A stretch of DNA of 64,000 nucleotides from Erythrobacter sp. (GTDB lineage: Bacteria > Pseudomonadota > Alphaproteobacteria > Sphingomonadales > Sphingomonadaceae): positions 186,001 to 250,000 of the forward strand of contig NZ_CP136573.1 of NCBI RefSeq assembly GCF_035194505.1, given 5' to 3'. Below, piece after piece: positions 17,304 through 27,294 of the stretch. How positions within the stretch are numbered: position 1 is the first letter of the stretch; every line of letters begins with the position of its first letter. Below the pieces are notes generated by a model. That model searched no databases and was not told the origin of the DNA. It was given only the letters and a program-made list of their open reading frames with translations. A program made the translations under genes and the position numbers.

Positions 17304-17768
17304 GTGAGCGGGACGCGCGAGGCTCTGCCCGATCTGGCGGCGATGGCAGCCTACGGCGCGCGCATTGCCGCGCGTCTGCAGGCAGGGGATGTGGTGTCGC
17401 TTACAGGCGGGCTGGGGGCGGGCAAGACGACGCTAGCCCGCGCGATCCTCACCGCACTGGGGCACGCGGGCGAGGTGCCTTCGCCGACCTTCACCATCAT
17501 CGAGACCTACGCCGCCCCGCCGCTGCGTCTGGCCGTGGCGCATGCCGATTTCTACCGGCTCGAAGACCCGTCCGAAATCGCCGAAATCGGGCTCGACGAC
17601 TACCGCGAGGGCGCGGTGCTGATCGCCGAATGGCCCGATCACGCAGGTGGCTTCACGCATGAGGCCGGATGCCTCGACATCACGCTCGAAGCTTTGGGAG
17701 AAAGCGGGGAAGGCGGGCGGATTGCGATTGCCCGCGGGGGCGCGGATTGGGTAGGGCGGATGCCATGA
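17304..17768 (+). CDS. tsaE: tRNA threonylcarbamoyladenosine biosynthesis ATPase TsaE
   Basis: A 154-residue P-loop ATPase needed with TsaB, TsaD and TsaC for the t6A modification at position 37 of ANN-decoding tRNAs. It has the Walker A GGLGAGKTTLAR (residues 35-46), the family motif PSPTFTIIETY and the acidic stretch HADFYRLED. I chose the GTG at 17304 because upstream in-frame starts lie inside divL and give a non-homologous extension. The stop overlaps the amgK start (ATGA). Confidence 0.93.
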   Translation: MSGTREALPDLAAMAAYGARIAARLQAGDVVSLTGGLGAGKTTLARAILTALGHAGEVPSPTFTIIETYAAPPLRLAVAHADFYRLEDPSEIAEIGLDDYREGAVLIAEWPDHAGGFTHEAGCLDITLEALGESGEGGRIAIARGGADWVGRMP

Positions 17769-18769
17769 GCGAACTTCCCCCCATGAACCACTTGCCTGAG
17801 GGTCTTGCCGAATTCACCGCCAGCGCGGGCTGGGCCGACGCCGCTGTCGAGCCGCTTCCCGGTGATGCTTCTTTCCGCCGCTATTTCCGGCTGGTGCGGG
17901 ACGGGACGAGCGCGATGCTGATGCACGCGCCGCCGCCGCACGAGGATCCTGCGCCCTTCCTCTCGGTCGCCCGCTGGCTGACGGACAATGGCCTGCGCGC
18001 GCCTGCGATCCTTGCCGAGGAAGCCGCGCAGGGCTGGGTGCTGACCGAGGATTTCGGCAATGACCGGATGCGCGACTGGCTCGACGAAAACCCGGCGGAC
18101 GAGCGCGCGGCCTATGAAGCTGCGGTCGAGGCATTGGTCGCGCTCCATCGTGTCGCTCCGGGGCCCTTCGCGCCCTATGACATGGCGGTCTACCAGCGCG
18201 AGGCGGCGCTGCTGACCGAATGGTATTGCCCCGCGCAGGGCCTCGAGGTTGACGTGGCAGGCTATGCGGCCGCGTGGGAGGAGGTGCTCTCCCCGATGCT
18301 GGCGCGCCAGAGCCCGGGCGTCACGGTGCTGCGCGACTATCATGCCGAAAACATCATGCTGCTGGGCGGCAAGGCGGATGCGCCGCAGGGGCTGATCGAC
18401 TTCCAGGACGCGCTGGTGGGCCATCCGGCCTATGATCTCGTCTCGCTGTTGCAGGATGCGCGGCGCGATGTGTCGGTCGATCTCGAAACCGCCATGCTGC
18501 TCCACTACGCCCATCATGCGGGCGTGGCGGACGAGGAGTTTCTGGCCGACTACGCCCGGCTCGGCGCGCAGCGCAATGCGAAGATCGTCGGCATCTTCAC
18601 CCGGCTCAACGCCCGCGATGGCAAGCCTCGCTACCTTTCGATGATCCCGCGGGTGTGGGACGCGCTGGAGCGCGATCTGGCCCACCCTGCGCTGGCGCCG
18701 GTGGCCGCGTGGTTCGACGCCAATATCCCTGATACCTTGCGCTTTGCCCGCGGAGCCTTTGCGGCATGA
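17765..18769 (+). CDS. amgK: Anomeric N-acetylmuramate/N-acetylglucosamine kinase AmgK
   Basis: An aminoglycoside-phosphotransferase-fold kinase of 334 residues that phosphorylates the anomeric OH of MurNAc or GlcNAc released in peptidoglycan turnover. The catalytic loop LRDYHAENIMLL and the metal-binding LIDFQDALVGHPAYDL are visible, as is the N-terminal SFRRYFRL. Assignment rests on these motifs and on the overlapping murU that follows (ATGA), the diagnostic two-gene recycling module that bypasses de novo UDP-MurNAc synthesis and its fosfomycin-sensitive step. The upstream overlap with tsaE is also ATGA. Confidence 0.9.
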   Translation: MSELPPMNHLPEGLAEFTASAGWADAAVEPLPGDASFRRYFRLVRDGTSAMLMHAPPPHEDPAPFLSVARWLTDNGLRAPAILAEEAAQGWVLTEDFGNDRMRDWLDENPADERAAYEAAVEALVALHRVAPGPFAPYDMAVYQREAALLTEWYCPAQGLEVDVAGYAAAWEEVLSPMLARQSPGVTVLRDYHAENIMLLGGKADAPQGLIDFQDALVGHPAYDLVSLLQDARRDVSVDLETAMLLHYAHHAGVADEEFLADYARLGAQRNAKIVGIFTRLNARDGKPRYLSMIPRVWDALERDLAHPALAPVAAWFDANIPDTLRFARGAFAA

Positions 18770-19482
18770 GCAGACTGGTATCGGACACCGCGATGGTGCT
18801 TGCTGCCGGTCTCGGCAAGCGGATGCGTCCGCTCACTGCAACCCAGCCCAAGCCGATGGTGCGGGTTGCGGGCAAGCCGTTGATCGATCACGCGCTTGAC
18901 CGTCTGGCTGATGCGGGGGTGGCGAAGGCGGTGGTCAATGTCCACTATCTGGCCGATGCGCTGGAGGCCCATGTCACCGCCCGCCCCGCGCCCAAGGTGG
19001 CAGTGTCTGACGAACGCGCGCTGCTGCTCGAAACCGGCGGAGGGATGATCAAGGCGCAGGAGAAGCTGCCCGATCCCTTCTTCGCCCTCAATGCAGACAA
19101 CATCTGGCTCGACGGGCCGAACAACGCCTTTGCCGAGCTTTCGCGCCGCTGGGACCCGGATCAGATGGACGCGCTGCTGCTGCTGGTGCCGCACGCGCGG
19201 GCGATCAATTTCAGCGGGCCGGGCGATTTCCACATGGACGCGCTAGGCCGCGTCTCGCGGCGGCGGGATGGCCGGGTGGCGCCTTTCATCTACACCGGCA
19301 TCCAGCTCGTCTCGCACCGCCTGCTGCGCGATGCGCCCGAAGGCCCCTTCTCGACCAACATCCTGTGGAGCCGCGCGATCGAGGAAGGCCGACTGTTCGG
19401 CCTGTCCTTCGGCGGGCTGTGGTTCGAAGTCGGCACGCCGCAGGCGATCCGCCCGACCGAGGAGGCGCTGCTGGGTGGCTGA
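18766..19482 (+). CDS. murU: N-acetylmuramate alpha-1-phosphate uridylyltransferase MurU
   Basis: A 238-residue nucleotidyltransferase that converts MurNAc-1-phosphate and UTP to UDP-MurNAc. The N-terminal nucleotide-binding signature AAGLGKRMRPLT...PKPMV, the NADN metal site, and the C-terminal WFEVGTPQAI are typical of sugar-phosphate nucleotidyltransferases of this size. Directly downstream of amgK with a four-base overlap, which makes MurU the likely member of the family rather than a mannose or glucose pyrophosphorylase. Confidence 0.9.
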   Translation: MSRLVSDTAMVLAAGLGKRMRPLTATQPKPMVRVAGKPLIDHALDRLADAGVAKAVVNVHYLADALEAHVTARPAPKVAVSDERALLLETGGGMIKAQEKLPDPFFALNADNIWLDGPNNAFAELSRRWDPDQMDALLLLVPHARAINFSGPGDFHMDALGRVSRRRDGRVAPFIYTGIQLVSHRLLRDAPEGPFSTNILWSRAIEEGRLFGLSFGGLWFEVGTPQAIRPTEEALLGG

Positions 19483-22400
19483 TCCGCGCCGCACCGGTCC
19501 TCTCGTCTACTCCATCGCCGCGCACCGCGGCTTTGCCGATGCGCTGGTCGCAGGGCTGGTGCCGCGTTACCGCGAGGACGGCTTCGGCCTTGCGCGCCTG
19601 ACCGTGCTGGTCCCCTCAAGCCGCGCGGCGCGCACCCTGTCCGAAGCCTTTATTCGCCACGCCGGGGCCAGCGGCGAGGGCGGCCTGCTGATGCCGCGCA
19701 TGATCGCGGTGGGCGATCTCGATCTCGACGAGAAGCTCGGCGCCGCGCTCGATCCGCTGGGCGCAAGCGACATTCCCCCCGCCTGCGATCCGGTCTCGCG
19801 CTGGCTTACGCTCGATCGGCTGATCGGCGAGGAACGCGCGGCCGAGGGAATGACCGCCTTGCCGGGGCGCGCGAGGCTCAATCTGGCGCGCGAGATGGCG
19901 CGCACGATGGACCGGCTGCTGGTGGAGGAGAAGGATATCGCCGATCTCTGGACCAGTGAGGCAGTCAAGGACAGTTTGGCCGGACTGGCAACCCATTGGG
20001 AACGCTCGATCTGCTTGTTCTCGAAGGTCGCGGTGCGTTGGCAATTTGAGCTTGTTGAACGAGGGCAGGTCGATGCCGCCACCCGCCGCAACGCGCTGTT
20101 CGATCGCGCCGCCAAGCGCTGGAAAGAGACCCCGCCACCTTTCCCGATTGTTGCCGCCGGGGTCACCAGCGCCTCGCCCGCGCTGGCGCGGCTGCTGCGG
20201 GTGATCGCGGACATGCCCAATGGCGCGGTGGTGCTGCCCGATCTCGACCGCGACATGAGCGATGAGGCGTGGCAGGAACTGGGCCTTGCCGGCGCGTCGC
20301 AGGAGGCCGGCGGGCCGGTCTTCGCGGCGGATGATGCGCTCACCCACCCGCAATATCATTTGAAGCTGCTGCTCAACCGCATGGGCGTGAACCGCGCCGA
20401 GGTGCAGGCCTGGCACCGGCGCGGGGCGGCAGCGGCAGAGCCCGCGCGCAGCCGCGCGATCTCCTCGCTGTTCCTCCCCCCGCAGGCGAGCCGCGCTTGG
20501 GCGACGCTGGAGGCGGCTGACCGGCGGCTGGCGGGCGTGCGCCTGCTCACCAGCGCGACGATCGAGGAGGAAGCGCAAGCCATCGCGCTGCTGGTGCGCC
20601 AGGGGCTGGAGGTGCCGGAAAAGCGCATCGCGGTGGTCACCGCCGATCGCGGGCTGGCGCGGCGCGTGGCGCAGCATCTTGAACGCTGGAACATTGTCGC
20701 GGACGATTCGGCGGGCCGTCCGCTGGCGCTCACCCCGGCAGGCCGCCTGTTCGGCCTGATCGCGCAGATCGCTGCCGATGGCCCCGATCCGGCCGGTCTG
20801 GTGGCCGCTTTCGGTCATCCCCTGGTGCGCGGCTGGGACAGCACGGCGCGGCGCCAATGGCTCACGGGCCTGCGCGCTCTTGACCGTGAATTGCGCGGAC
20901 CGGCGCTGGCCCCGGGGATGGCGCCGCTGCGCAAGGCGGCTGACAAGGCCGGGGTGAGCGAATGGTGGGCTGAGGCCGAGGGGCTGATCGCGCCGCTGTG
21001 CAACTGGCCCGACACCATCGCGCTCGCCGAGGCACTCACCCGGCTGGCCGACGTCGCCGAGGCCTTTGCCCGGACAGCGATCTGGGAGCGCGAGGACGGG
21101 CGCGCGCTCGGCACGCTGATCGAGGAATTGCGCGGGCAGGCGCAGGCGGCGGGCACAGTGATCGAGACCGCCGATCTGGCTGGCACCTTGCGCGATTCGA
21201 TGGACGAGGTGGCGGTGCGTCCGGGCTATGGCGGCCATCCGCGCGTGGCGATCTACGGCCTGCTCGAAGCGCGCATGGCGCGGGCTGATCTGGTCATCTG
21301 CGGCGGACTGAACGAAGGCTCCTGGCCGCAGCCCCCCGGCGCCGACGCGCTGCTCGCCCCGGCGATCCTGCGCGCGCTGGGCGTGCCGGGGGCTGAGTTC
21401 CGTATCGGCCTTGCCGCGCATGACCTTGCCGGCGCAATGGGTGCGCCCGAAGTCGTCCTCAGCCGCGCCTTGCGCGATGCCGAGGGGCCGACGCTGCCTT
21501 CGCGCTTCCTCCTTAGGGTCGAGGCGCTGCTGGGCGAGGATTTGGCCAGGGAGCACCGCGAGCGAGCGATCCCGGCGCTGCTGCCGCAGCTCGATCGCGC
21601 GCGTCCTCCGGCTCCCGCCTATGAGCGCCCCGCGCCCGATCCCGCGCCGGACCTGCGCAAGGTGACGCTCCGCGTCACTGCGCTCGACCGGCTGCTGGGC
21701 GATCCTTACGAATTCTACGCCAATGCCATCCTCGGCCTCAAGCAATTGCCTCCGCTGGCTGCCGATCCCTTCAGCGATCCGGCGCTGCGCGGCACGCTGG
21801 TGCACGCCATTCTCGATGCCTGGCACAAGGCGCGGGCCGAGGATCCTGCGCTTGCCATTGCGCCGTTTGCGGCAGACCATTTCGCCCGCGAGCGCGTCCA
21901 CCCGCTGTTCCGCGCCCTGTGGCAGCCGCGCCTGATCGCCGCGCTGGAGACTTTCGAGCGCAGGATCGCCGCCGAGGAGGCCGACGAGGGCCGCAAGGTG
22001 GTGGCGAGCGAGATCGACGGCGAGATGATCTTCGATGGCGTAAAGATCAAAGGCCGCGCCGACCGCATCGACCGGCTCGCCGATAGCAGCCTGGCGATCG
22101 TCGACTACAAGACCGGCAATGTGCCGACCAAGAAGCAGGTCACCGAAGGCCTGGCGCTCCAGCTTGGCCTGCTCGGCCTGATCGCCGAGGCTGGCGGTTT
22201 TGCCGGCAAGGGCGTGGCAGCGGCGCCGGCGCGCGGGTTCGAATATTGGTCTTTCGGGCAGGAGAAGGGCGTGTTCGGCAAGGTGATGAAGCCGCTCAAG
22301 CTCGGCGAGCGCCAGAGCGGGCTGACGCCGGAGGAGTTCCTGCCCCACCACGCGGCGAAGCTGAGCGATGCGATCGCCCGCTTCATCAAGGGCACCGCGC

Positions 22401-22510
22401 CGTTCCTCGCGCGCGAAAACCCCGACTACAAGGGCTATAACGAATATGACCAGCTGATGCGGCTGGAGGAATGGCTGGTGCGCTTGACCGAGACGGAGCG
22501 CGAGGCATGA
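19475..22510 (+). CDS. addB: Double-strand break repair protein AddB
   Basis: AddB subunit (1011 residues) of the AddAB helicase-nuclease, which resects DNA ends before RecA loading. The N-terminal part is a degenerate helicase-like region; the C-terminal part carries a RecB-like nuclease domain with KGRADRIDRL and IVDYKTGN (about residues 850-880), the D...DYK signature. The size fits alphaproteobacterial AddB (about 1000). The start is set at GTG 19475 (VADPRRTGPLVYSI), overlapping murU by eight bases; other starts lie inside murU. The ATGA overlap with addA confirms the operon. Confidence 0.93.
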   Translation: MADPRRTGPLVYSIAAHRGFADALVAGLVPRYREDGFGLARLTVLVPSSRAARTLSEAFIRHAGASGEGGLLMPRMIAVGDLDLDEKLGAALDPLGASDIPPACDPVSRWLTLDRLIGEERAAEGMTALPGRARLNLAREMARTMDRLLVEEKDIADLWTSEAVKDSLAGLATHWERSICLFSKVAVRWQFELVERGQVDAATRRNALFDRAAKRWKETPPPFPIVAAGVTSASPALARLLRVIADMPNGAVVLPDLDRDMSDEAWQELGLAGASQEAGGPVFAADDALTHPQYHLKLLLNRMGVNRAEVQAWHRRGAAAAEPARSRAISSLFLPPQASRAWATLEAADRRLAGVRLLTSATIEEEAQAIALLVRQGLEVPEKRIAVVTADRGLARRVAQHLERWNIVADDSAGRPLALTPAGRLFGLIAQIAADGPDPAGLVAAFGHPLVRGWDSTARRQWLTGLRALDRELRGPALAPGMAPLRKAADKAGVSEWWAEAEGLIAPLCNWPDTIALAEALTRLADVAEAFARTAIWEREDGRALGTLIEELRGQAQAAGTVIETADLAGTLRDSMDEVAVRPGYGGHPRVAIYGLLEARMARADLVICGGLNEGSWPQPPGADALLAPAILRALGVPGAEFRIGLAAHDLAGAMGAPEVVLSRALRDAEGPTLPSRFLLRVEALLGEDLAREHRERAIPALLPQLDRARPPAPAYERPAPDPAPDLRKVTLRVTALDRLLGDPYEFYANAILGLKQLPPLAADPFSDPALRGTLVHAILDAWHKARAEDPALAIAPFAADHFARERVHPLFRALWQPRLIAALETFERRIAAEEADEGRKVVASEIDGEMIFDGVKIKGRADRIDRLADSSLAIVDYKTGNVPTKKQVTEGLALQLGLLGLIAEAGGFAGKGVAAAPARGFEYWSFGQEKGVFGKVMKPLKLGERQSGLTPEEFLPHHAAKLSDAIARFIKGTAPFLARENPDYKGYNEYDQLMRLEEWLVRLTETEREA

Positions 22511-25500
22511 GCGGCAAGGTCTTTCCGCTGCGGGACAACCAGCTCAAGGCGGCAAACCCCGAGGACAATGTCTGGCTCTCGGCCTCGGCGGGGACGGGCA
22601 AGACGCAGGTGCTCTCTGCCCGCGTGCTGCGCTTGCTGCTGCGCGAGGATGTGAGCCCGTCGCAGATCCTGTGCCTCACCTTCACCAAGGCAGGTGCTGC
22701 GGAAATGGCGAACCGGATCAACGCGGTGCTGGCGCGCTGGGTGCGGCTGGATGCGGGGGCGCTGGGCAAGGAGCTGAAGCACCTCGGCGCGGATTATGGC
22801 CCCACCGCGCAGGAACGCGCCCGCACGCTGTTTGCCAGCGTGCTCGATTGTCCGGGCGGCGGGCTTCGGATCGATACCATCCACGCCTTCGCGCAGTTCC
22901 TGATCGGCAATTTCCCCGAGGAAGCCGATCTCGCTCCGGGCACGCGGGTGATGGATGATCGCAGCCGCGAACTGCTCGCGCGCGAGGTGCTGGCCGACAT
23001 GGTCGAGGAGGCCGAACGCAGCGGTGATGCGCGCCTGATGGACGGGATCCGGAGCTTCGTGATGCGCAAGGAGCCGGGCGCGCTCCACGCCTGGCTGATG
23101 CGCGCGGCTGGCGCGCATGATTTGTGGGTGGGCCGCGACAGCTGGCAATCGCCGATGGACGGGCGGGTGCGCCAGACGCTCGGGATGCCCGCCGATGCCG
23201 ACGAGGACTGGGCGAACGAGCCGCTCCACCCTGATCTTTTCCCTGATCACCAATTGCAGGTGATGCTGCCGCTGCTCGACGGGTGGAAGGCCAAGTCGGG
23301 TCAGGAAAGTGCCGCTTTCATCCGCCAATGGCTGCCCTTGGACAAGGCTGCGCGGGCGAACATCGTCGCGGGCTTCCGCAAGACCTTGCTGAAGGCCGAT
23401 GGCGAGCCGCGGGCGATGCCGACGCCCGAGAAGGAAGACAAGGGGTTCAAGGACCGCCAGAACAAGATCGCCGCTGCCGTTCGCATGCACGAGGATCGTC
23501 TGGCTCTCATCGCAGCCGCCGGGATCATCACCTCGGCGCTCGAAGTGGGCCGCGCCTTTGCCCTTCGCTGGGAGGCAAGGAAGGCGCGCGAGGGCCTGCT
23601 CGATTTCCCCGATCTCATCCGCAAGGCCGCCGATCTGCTCGGCACATCGGTCGCGGCTGACTGGATCCGCTACAAGCTCGATCGCCATTTCGATCACATC
23701 CTGATCGACGAGGCGCAGGACACCAACCAGCCGCAGTGGGACATCGTCGAGGCGCTGATCGACGACTTCTTCGCCGGCGAGGGCGCGCGCGGTGACCGCT
23801 TGCGCACGATCTTCACCGTGGGCGATTACAAGCAGGCGATCTTCGGCTTTCAGGGCACCAGCCCGGAAAACTTCGCCCGCGCCAAGGAGCGCGTCCACAC
23901 CCGGATCGAAGCGGCGCGGCGCGGCATCCGTTCCGCGCGCAACAATCTGCGCGAGCCGGGCTGGGAAGATCTCGATCTCGGCGAGAGCTTCCGCACCGCC
24001 GATATCGTGCTCGCCTTCGTCAACCGGATGATCGGCGACCTCGGCTTTCCCGCCTTCGGGCTCGACAAGGCGCCGCCCGAGCACAAGGGCGATGTCCGTC
24101 CCGGCCTTGTCACTCTGTGGCCGCCGGCGGTGCCCGATAAGGAGCAACGCGAGGCCGAGGCCGAAGCTGAGGCCGAACAGGAGAGCAACGAGGGCGACAA
24201 CAACACCGATGACAGCGCAGGCGGGCAGGGCTGGCTGCCCAAGCACGACACGGTGCTCGCCGGACATATCGCCGATCAGGTGCACCGCTGGGTCAGTCTT
24301 GAGGAGCCCTTCGTGCTCGAAAAGGGCACCCGTCGCCACGCGCAGGCGGGCGACATCATGGTGCTGGTGCGCCAACGCAAGGAACTCGCCAAGCAGATCG
24401 TCGCCAAGCTGCACGCAAAGGGCGTGCCGGTGGCAGGGGTGGACCGGCTGCGGCTGGGCGCGCCGCTGGCGGTGAAGGATGTACTGGCAGCGCTGCGCTT
24501 TGCCGCCCAGCCGCGCGATGACCTGAGCCTTGCCAACCTGCTCGCTTCCCCGCTGATGGGGTGGACGCAGGAGGATATCCTCACCCATGTGCCGCGCGAT
24601 TACGATGTCCGGCTGTGGGATCACTTGCGCCGCGAGGATGCACCCGCCTTTGCCGCTGCCGCCGCCGAGCGGCTCAGGGAATTGCTGCGCCGCGCCGATT
24701 TCCAGACCCCGCAGGCGTTGATCGCATGGCTGCTCACCGGCCCGTGGCAGGGCCGCGCAAGTCTGGTCGAACGGCTTGGCGCCGAGGCCAATGACCCGCT
24801 CGACGAATTGCTCAACGCCGCCTTCGCCTACGAGGCCGAGCACTGGCCCAGCCTGGCGGGCTTTCTGACATGGTTCGATGCCGGGACGGGCGATCTGAAA
24901 CGTGATCCCGATAGCGCCAGCGGGCAGGTGCGGGTGATGACGGTGCACGGCTCCAAGGGCTTGCAGGCCCCGATCGTCATCCTCGCCGATGCCACCGGCG
25001 CTCCGGGCGATGCGGGCGATCTGGCGCTTGAGGACAACGCGCCCGGCCAGCAGCGCGAGCACCCGCGCCTCGTCCCGCTCCCCCCGCTCGGCAAGACCGA
25101 GAAGAAGGGCGCGATTGCCGAGGCCGAGGAAGCGGCCAAGGCAGCGCAGATGGAGGAGCACTGGCGGCTGCTCTATGTCGCGCTCACCCGCGCCGAGGAG
25201 GCGCTGTTCATCGGCGGATCGCTCAACAAGAACGAGGCGAAGAAGGGCGAGCCGCACCCGGACAGTTGGTACGCGCGGCTCGCGCCGCTGTTCGAGGGCG
25301 AGGAGCTTGCCGATCCGGTCTGGACGTGGCGAAAGGAATGGGGCGAGCGCGCCGCGCCGCTTGAGACCTCGGCTGAGGTCGAGGCGCGGGCCGATGCGCA
25401 GCCGGAACTGCCGCAATGGGCGGTGACACCGATCGGGGCCGAACCGCGCCCGCCGCGCCCGCTTGCGCCTTCATCGGTGGGCGAGGAGGCGGGTGCCGAG

Positions 25501-26067
25501 CCGCCGCTTCCGCCCGAGGCCGCGCGCCATGCCGCAAGGCGCGGGAGCCTGATCCACGCCCTGCTGGAACGCCTGCCCGATGTGCCGACGGAGACCCGCG
25601 TCGAAGCAGCCCGCCGCTGGCTGGAACGCCAGGCGAGCGATCTGCCAGCGGACCTGCGCGACGAAATGCTCGCCAGCGTTCTGGCGGTGCTGGATTATCC
25701 CGGCTTTGCCGCGATTTTCTCCGATGCCGCGCTGGCCGAAGTGCCGCTGGCCGCGACAGTCGAAGGCGTGGTGGTGGCGGGCACGGCAGACCGCCTGCTG
25801 ATCGAGGAGGGGCGCGTCACCGTGGTCGATTTCAAGACCACCCGCCGTCCGCCCGCGAGTGCCGCAGAGATTCCGCTCGCCACGCTGCGCCAGATGGCGG
25901 CCTATGCCGCAGCGCTCGAAGCGATCTATCCCGGGCGCGAGGTGCGTGCGGGCGTGCTCTATACCCATGCCCCGGTGCTGTTCGATCTGTCGCCGGAAAC
26001 CCTCGCGGCACACAAGAACGCATTGCAGGCCGCGCAGCAATCCTATTCGCTGCCCGATATTGAGTGA
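22507..26067 (+). CDS. addA: Double-strand break repair helicase AddA
   Basis: A UvrD-family ATP-dependent 3'-5' helicase with a nuclease domain, 1186 residues, partner of AddB. Motif I SASAGTGKTQ (residues 25-34), motif Ia LTFTKAGAAEMANR, motif II IDEAQDTNQPQW, motif III GDYKQAIFGFQG, motif V VHGSKGLQAP and motif VI LLYVALTRAEEAL are visible. The C-terminal nuclease has GTADRLL and VVDFKTTRRP. An acidic Glu/Ala-rich insert (about residues 548-580) is a low-complexity linker. Start ATG 22507 overlaps the addB stop. Confidence 0.96.
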   Translation: MSGKVFPLRDNQLKAANPEDNVWLSASAGTGKTQVLSARVLRLLLREDVSPSQILCLTFTKAGAAEMANRINAVLARWVRLDAGALGKELKHLGADYGPTAQERARTLFASVLDCPGGGLRIDTIHAFAQFLIGNFPEEADLAPGTRVMDDRSRELLAREVLADMVEEAERSGDARLMDGIRSFVMRKEPGALHAWLMRAAGAHDLWVGRDSWQSPMDGRVRQTLGMPADADEDWANEPLHPDLFPDHQLQVMLPLLDGWKAKSGQESAAFIRQWLPLDKAARANIVAGFRKTLLKADGEPRAMPTPEKEDKGFKDRQNKIAAAVRMHEDRLALIAAAGIITSALEVGRAFALRWEARKAREGLLDFPDLIRKAADLLGTSVAADWIRYKLDRHFDHILIDEAQDTNQPQWDIVEALIDDFFAGEGARGDRLRTIFTVGDYKQAIFGFQGTSPENFARAKERVHTRIEAARRGIRSARNNLREPGWEDLDLGESFRTADIVLAFVNRMIGDLGFPAFGLDKAPPEHKGDVRPGLVTLWPPAVPDKEQREAEAEAEAEQESNEGDNNTDDSAGGQGWLPKHDTVLAGHIADQVHRWVSLEEPFVLEKGTRRHAQAGDIMVLVRQRKELAKQIVAKLHAKGVPVAGVDRLRLGAPLAVKDVLAALRFAAQPRDDLSLANLLASPLMGWTQEDILTHVPRDYDVRLWDHLRREDAPAFAAAAAERLRELLRRADFQTPQALIAWLLTGPWQGRASLVERLGAEANDPLDELLNAAFAYEAEHWPSLAGFLTWFDAGTGDLKRDPDSASGQVRVMTVHGSKGLQAPIVILADATGAPGDAGDLALEDNAPGQQREHPRLVPLPPLGKTEKKGAIAEAEEAAKAAQMEEHWRLLYVALTRAEEALFIGGSLNKNEAKKGEPHPDSWYARLAPLFEGEELADPVWTWRKEWGERAAPLETSAEVEARADAQPELPQWAVTPIGAEPRPPRPLAPSSVGEEAGAEPPLPPEAARHAARRGSLIHALLERLPDVPTETRVEAARRWLERQASDLPADLRDEMLASVLAVLDYPGFAAIFSDAALAEVPLAATVEGVVVAGTADRLLIEEGRVTVVDFKTTRRPPASAAEIPLATLRQMAAYAAALEAIYPGREVRAGVLYTHAPVLFDLSPETLAAHKNALQAAQQSYSLPDIE

Positions 26068-26138
26068 AGAACGCGAAGCCCTAGATTGCATTCCTGTGAC
26101 CGGCAGTCCTATGCTGCCGCCCAAAGGAGATTTGAGAC

Positions 26139-26459
26139 ATGGCCACCATCAATGTCACCGACGCCAGCTTTCAGGCCGATGTGCTGGGCAGCGACACCCC
26201 CGTTCTGGTCGATTTCTGGGCTGACTGGTGCGGGCCGTGCAAGATGATCGCTCCGGCGCTGGAAGAAATCAGCGACGAGCTCGCTGGCAAGCTCACCATC
26301 GCCAAGGTCGATATCATGGAGAACACCGATATCGCCGCGCAGATGGGCGTGCAGTCGATCCCGCTGATGGTGCTGTTCAAGAACGGCGAAGCGGTCGCGC
26401 GCAAGGTTGGCGCTGCGCCCAAGGGCCAGTTGAAGGCGTGGATCGAAAGCGAGCTTTGA
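26139..26459 (+). CDS. trxA: Thioredoxin
   Basis: A 106-residue thioredoxin with the redox motif WCGPC at residues 30-34, preceded by PVLVDFWAD, and the cis-proline segment VQSIPLMVLF. It reduces protein disulfides, including ribonucleotide reductase and peroxiredoxins. Located 71 bp after addA with its own ribosome site (AAAGGAGATTTGAGAC), so it may also have its own promoter. The addAB-trxA order is common in sphingomonads. Confidence 0.97.
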   Translation: MATINVTDASFQADVLGSDTPVLVDFWADWCGPCKMIAPALEEISDELAGKLTIAKVDIMENTDIAAQMGVQSIPLMVLFKNGEAVARKVGAAPKGQLKAWIESEL

Positions 26460-26499
26460 TGGCAGCGTCGTCCCGGGCTTGATCGGGGACCGCTTGCTC

Positions 26500-27294
26500 T
26501 CAGGCCAGCACCCTGCCGACGAATTCGTCCCAGATCGCGGGGCTTGACGCGCCGACGAGGCCGGGGGCGTCGTGCTGGTCCACCCGGTATTCGCTGCCAT
26601 CAAGCCGCGCGGCCTTGCCGCCGGCCTCGTTGAGCCACAGCACGCCTGCCGCGTGATCCCAGGCGAGCGTGCGCTTGAAGCTGGAGACGTCGTTCTCGCC
26701 CAGCGCAAGCCGCGGATATTGTTCTGCGGCGCAGCGCGGAATATCGACCAGCGTGTAATGCGGGGCGAGCTTGGCATCGACCATCGCCGATTGTTCTGGG
26801 GTGAGGAAGATGCGGCTGACCGCGGTGACGGGCCGCTCGGCCCCTGTGGAGCGCGCCGTGATCCGCTCGCCGTTGACGAAAGCGCCATCGCCGAGGCGCG
26901 CATGACAGAACCGGTCGCGCACCGGATCATAGATCCACCCTGCGACCGTGCGGCCAGCATCGGCCAGCGCGATGATGATGCCAAAGGGCTCCTTGCCCTC
27001 CGCAAAGTTCGCCGTGCCGTCGAGCGGATCGATGATCCAGCATTGGCCCGAAAGGTGATCGAGCACGCTCTTGTCGGCATGGACCGCTTCCTCGCCGACC
27101 ACGGCAACCCCGGGGGCGAGCTTGGTCAGGGCTTCGGTGAGGAAAGCCTCGACCTCGCGGTCGACAATGGTGACGGGATCATCCGCGCCTTTCATCTCGA
27201 CTTCGTGCGCAGCGAGCTGGCGGAAGCGCGGCAGCATCGAGCGCTGCGCTGCAAAGCGCATCAGATCGCGGATTTCATCATCGAGGGCGCTCAT
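26500..27294 (-). CDS. Inositol monophosphatase-family phosphatase (possibly histidinol-phosphatase)
   Basis: A 264-residue Mg-dependent, Li-sensitive-type phosphatase. The metal-binding motifs are clear: GEE near residue 71, the central DPLDGTANF (about residues 88-96) and the C-terminal WDHAAGVLWLNEAGG. Family members dephosphorylate inositol-1-phosphate, histidinol phosphate (HisN) or 3'-phosphoadenosine phosphates (CysQ), and the sequence alone does not decide. It overlaps argJ by ATGA on the minus strand; coupling to an amino-acid gene makes a histidinol-phosphatase role plausible, though unproven. Confidence 0.88.
   Translation of the reverse strand: MSALDDEIRDLMRFAAQRSMLPRFRQLAAHEVEMKGADDPVTIVDREVEAFLTEALTKLAPGVAVVGEEAVHADKSVLDHLSGQCWIIDPLDGTANFAEGKEPFGIIIALADAGRTVAGWIYDPVRDRFCHARLGDGAFVNGERITARSTGAERPVTAVSRIFLTPEQSAMVDAKLAPHYTLVDIPRCAAEQYPRLALGENDVSSFKRTLAWDHAAGVLWLNEAGGKAARLDGSEYRVDQHDAPGLVGASSPAIWDEFVGRVLA

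Noticed and set aside
19616..25416. Two 900-1000-codon minus-strand frames
   Set aside because: Antisense to addB and addA, whose motifs and overlapping starts are clear on the plus strand.
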